A program made the position numbers and the translations under genes. Shown here in pieces: positions 7,797 to 8,649 of a stretch of 8,649 bases of DNA. How positions within the stretch are numbered: position 1 is the stretch's first letter; each line of letters begins with the position of its first letter. This DNA is from Ignavibacteriales bacterium (GTDB taxonomy: Bacteria; Bacteroidota; Ignavibacteria; Ignavibacteriales; Ignavibacteriaceae). The notes under the pieces were generated by a model. It had not been told where the DNA came from, ran no database searches, and was given only the letters and a program-made list of their open reading frames with translations. Location of the stretch: positions 1-8,649 of the forward strand of contig DAIERC010000242.1 of assembly GCA_027347125.1 (NCBI GenBank), given 5' to 3'.

Positions 7797-7804
7797 TAAC
7801 TTTG
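7797..7804 (+). promoter_or_regulatory. Candidate promoter element (TAACTTTG) for the kup-like gene
   Basis: TAACTTTG fits the TAnnTTTG -7 element of Bacteroidota-type promoters and lies 90 nt before the kup-like start, inside the 157-nt gap after the amino acid transporter gene. No clear TTG lies 19-21 nt upstream. If real, the kup-like gene has its own transcript rather than depending only on read-through. Confidence 0.4.
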
Positions 7805-7894
7805 AGACAACTTAACTAATTGCGCGGTAATAGATTGAATAATTACCTGTCGTGAAAGTGTTAAATTTTAAAGAGGTAAATCGGCAGCAGAATA

Positions 7895-8649
7895 ATGCAT
7901 GTAAGAAAAAGTTTCTCATCCTTTAAAGAAATTATGCAGGCTATGGGGCTTGTTTTTGGAGATATCGGCACAAGTCCTATTTACACATTAACCGTTATAT
8001 TCACATTAACAGCCCCGACTCCCGAAAACTTAATGGGCGTATTGTCGCTTATATTTTGGTCTTTAATTATACTTGTAAGTGTGGAATACGCATGGCTGGC
8101 CATGAGCTTAAGCATAAAAGGCGAAGGCGGTATTATTGTATTAAAAGAAATTTTAACAAGCGGTGTTAAGACAGGCAGAAGGGCGGCGTTTGCAACATTC
8201 CTGGGATTTGTAGGCGTCTCGCTTTTAATGGGAGACGGCGTAATTACACCAGCAATCAGTATCCTATCAGCTGTTGAAGGTTTGAAGTTTATTCCAGGCA
8301 TAGGCCACATTAGCTTAGCAACCGTAATTATCATTACAAGTATTATTACCATATCGCTATTCGCGTTTCAGTACCACGGTACAGATACAATCTCGTTCAC
8401 GTTCGGGCCGATAATGATCATCTGGTTTTCCGTGCTTTTATTATCAGGATTATATTATATAGTAGATTCTCCCAATATTTTGTCGGCCGCAAGCCCCTAT
8501 TATGCTATTGAATTTATGCTGCATAACGGGTTAACCGGATTTTTTGTTCTTAGCGAAGTAATCCTTTGTGCAACCGGAGGTGAGGCGTTATACGCTGATA
8601 TGGGGCACCTGGGAAGCAAGCCGATAAGGCACGCATGGTATTTTGTTTT
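7895..8649 (+). CDS. kup: Kup-family potassium transporter, N-terminal part (cut by window edge)
   Basis: An open frame from ATG 7895 runs 251 codons plus 2 nt to the right edge; family members are about 600-650 aa, so over half is missing. Kup proteins take up K+ with H+ across the inner membrane. Diagnostic motifs are MGLVFGDIGTSPIYTL (residues 17-32), KGEGGIIVL (75-83), LMGDGVITPAISILSAVEGL (111-130), FAFQYHGTD (157-165) and LCATGGEALYADMGH (224-238). Conserved acidic positions are present: D23, D114 (Glu in E. coli Kup, Asp in many homologues) and E230. About six hydrophobic segments fit the fragment. The family's usual ADN-type residues before the GEGG motif read SLSIK here, a divergent version. 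The start is chosen because it leaves 16 residues before the MGLVFGD block, as in E. coli Kup, and an in-frame stop at 7877-7879 precludes a longer form. AGAGG at 7872-7876 is 18 nt away, too far for a standard ribosome binding site; ATG 7934 is an alternative start. Confidence 0.93.
   Translation, partial: MHVRKSFSSFKEIMQAMGLVFGDIGTSPIYTLTVIFTLTAPTPENLMGVLSLIFWSLIILVSVEYAWLAMSLSIKGEGGIIVLKEILTSGVKTGRRAAFATFLGFVGVSLLMGDGVITPAISILSAVEGLKFIPGIGHISLATVIIITSIITISLFAFQYHGTDTISFTFGPIMIIWFSVLLLSGLYYIVDSPNILSAASPYYAIEFMLHNGLTGFFVLSEVILCATGGEALYADMGHLGSKPIRHAWYFV

Noticed and set aside
7852..7926. Short GTG-initiated leader frame (about 24 codons) overlapping the kup start
   Set aside because: No ribosome binding site, no recognisable regulatory peptide features; a frame of this length is expected by chance.
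7981..8352. 123-codon minus-strand open frame
   Set aside because: Antisense shadow of the kup-like gene, whose motifs (GDGVITPA and others) lie in the plus frame.

Overview
The window looks like an ordinary stretch of chromosome from an AT-rich Gram-negative bacterium. Two heptosyltransferase-family (GT9) genes imply a lipopolysaccharide-type envelope. Most genes lack a clear Shine-Dalgarno sequence, the two larger intergenic regions each carry a TAnnTTTG-type promoter element, and the homocysteine methyltransferase has a Bacteroidota-like motif style. Together these suggest the Bacteroidota/Chlorobiota/Ignavibacteria group. That placement is inference from sequence style, not from a marker gene search.

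Left part (1-5622, all minus strand). In transcription order this holds polA (DNA polymerase I, complete, proofreading-competent by motif), two consecutive GT9 glycosyltransferases that overlap by 14 nt, and then the N-terminal 193 codons of a homocysteine S-methyltransferase-family protein cut by the left edge. Gaps are 44 nt, -14 nt and 91 nt, and no convincing terminator was seen between the genes. They are probably co-transcribed, at least polA to the second GT9. The mix of replication/repair, envelope glycan and one-carbon functions looks like a housekeeping gene string and not a dedicated pathway.

Middle (5587-6186). A 600-nt divergent intergenic region separates polA from the plus-strand genes. 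It contains a candidate polA promoter element and the ribosome binding site of the next gene. An 88-codon open frame lies inside it and I do not believe it is a gene.

Right part (6187-8649, plus strand). A complete LeuT-type sodium-coupled amino acid transporter (NSS/SNF family, 516 aa) is followed, after a 157-nt leader with its own promoter-like element, by the first 251 codons of a Kup-type potassium transporter that runs off the right edge. Both are inner-membrane secondary transporters.

I found no mobile element, CRISPR array, tRNA, rRNA, riboswitch or toxin/defence-like cassette, and nothing that reads as an undescribed system. The findings are modest: the predicted ion and substrate site of the LeuT-like protein, a Cys/His cluster in one GT9, a shared promoter-like 9-mer, a possible leader hairpin, and the unexplained 600-nt spacer.
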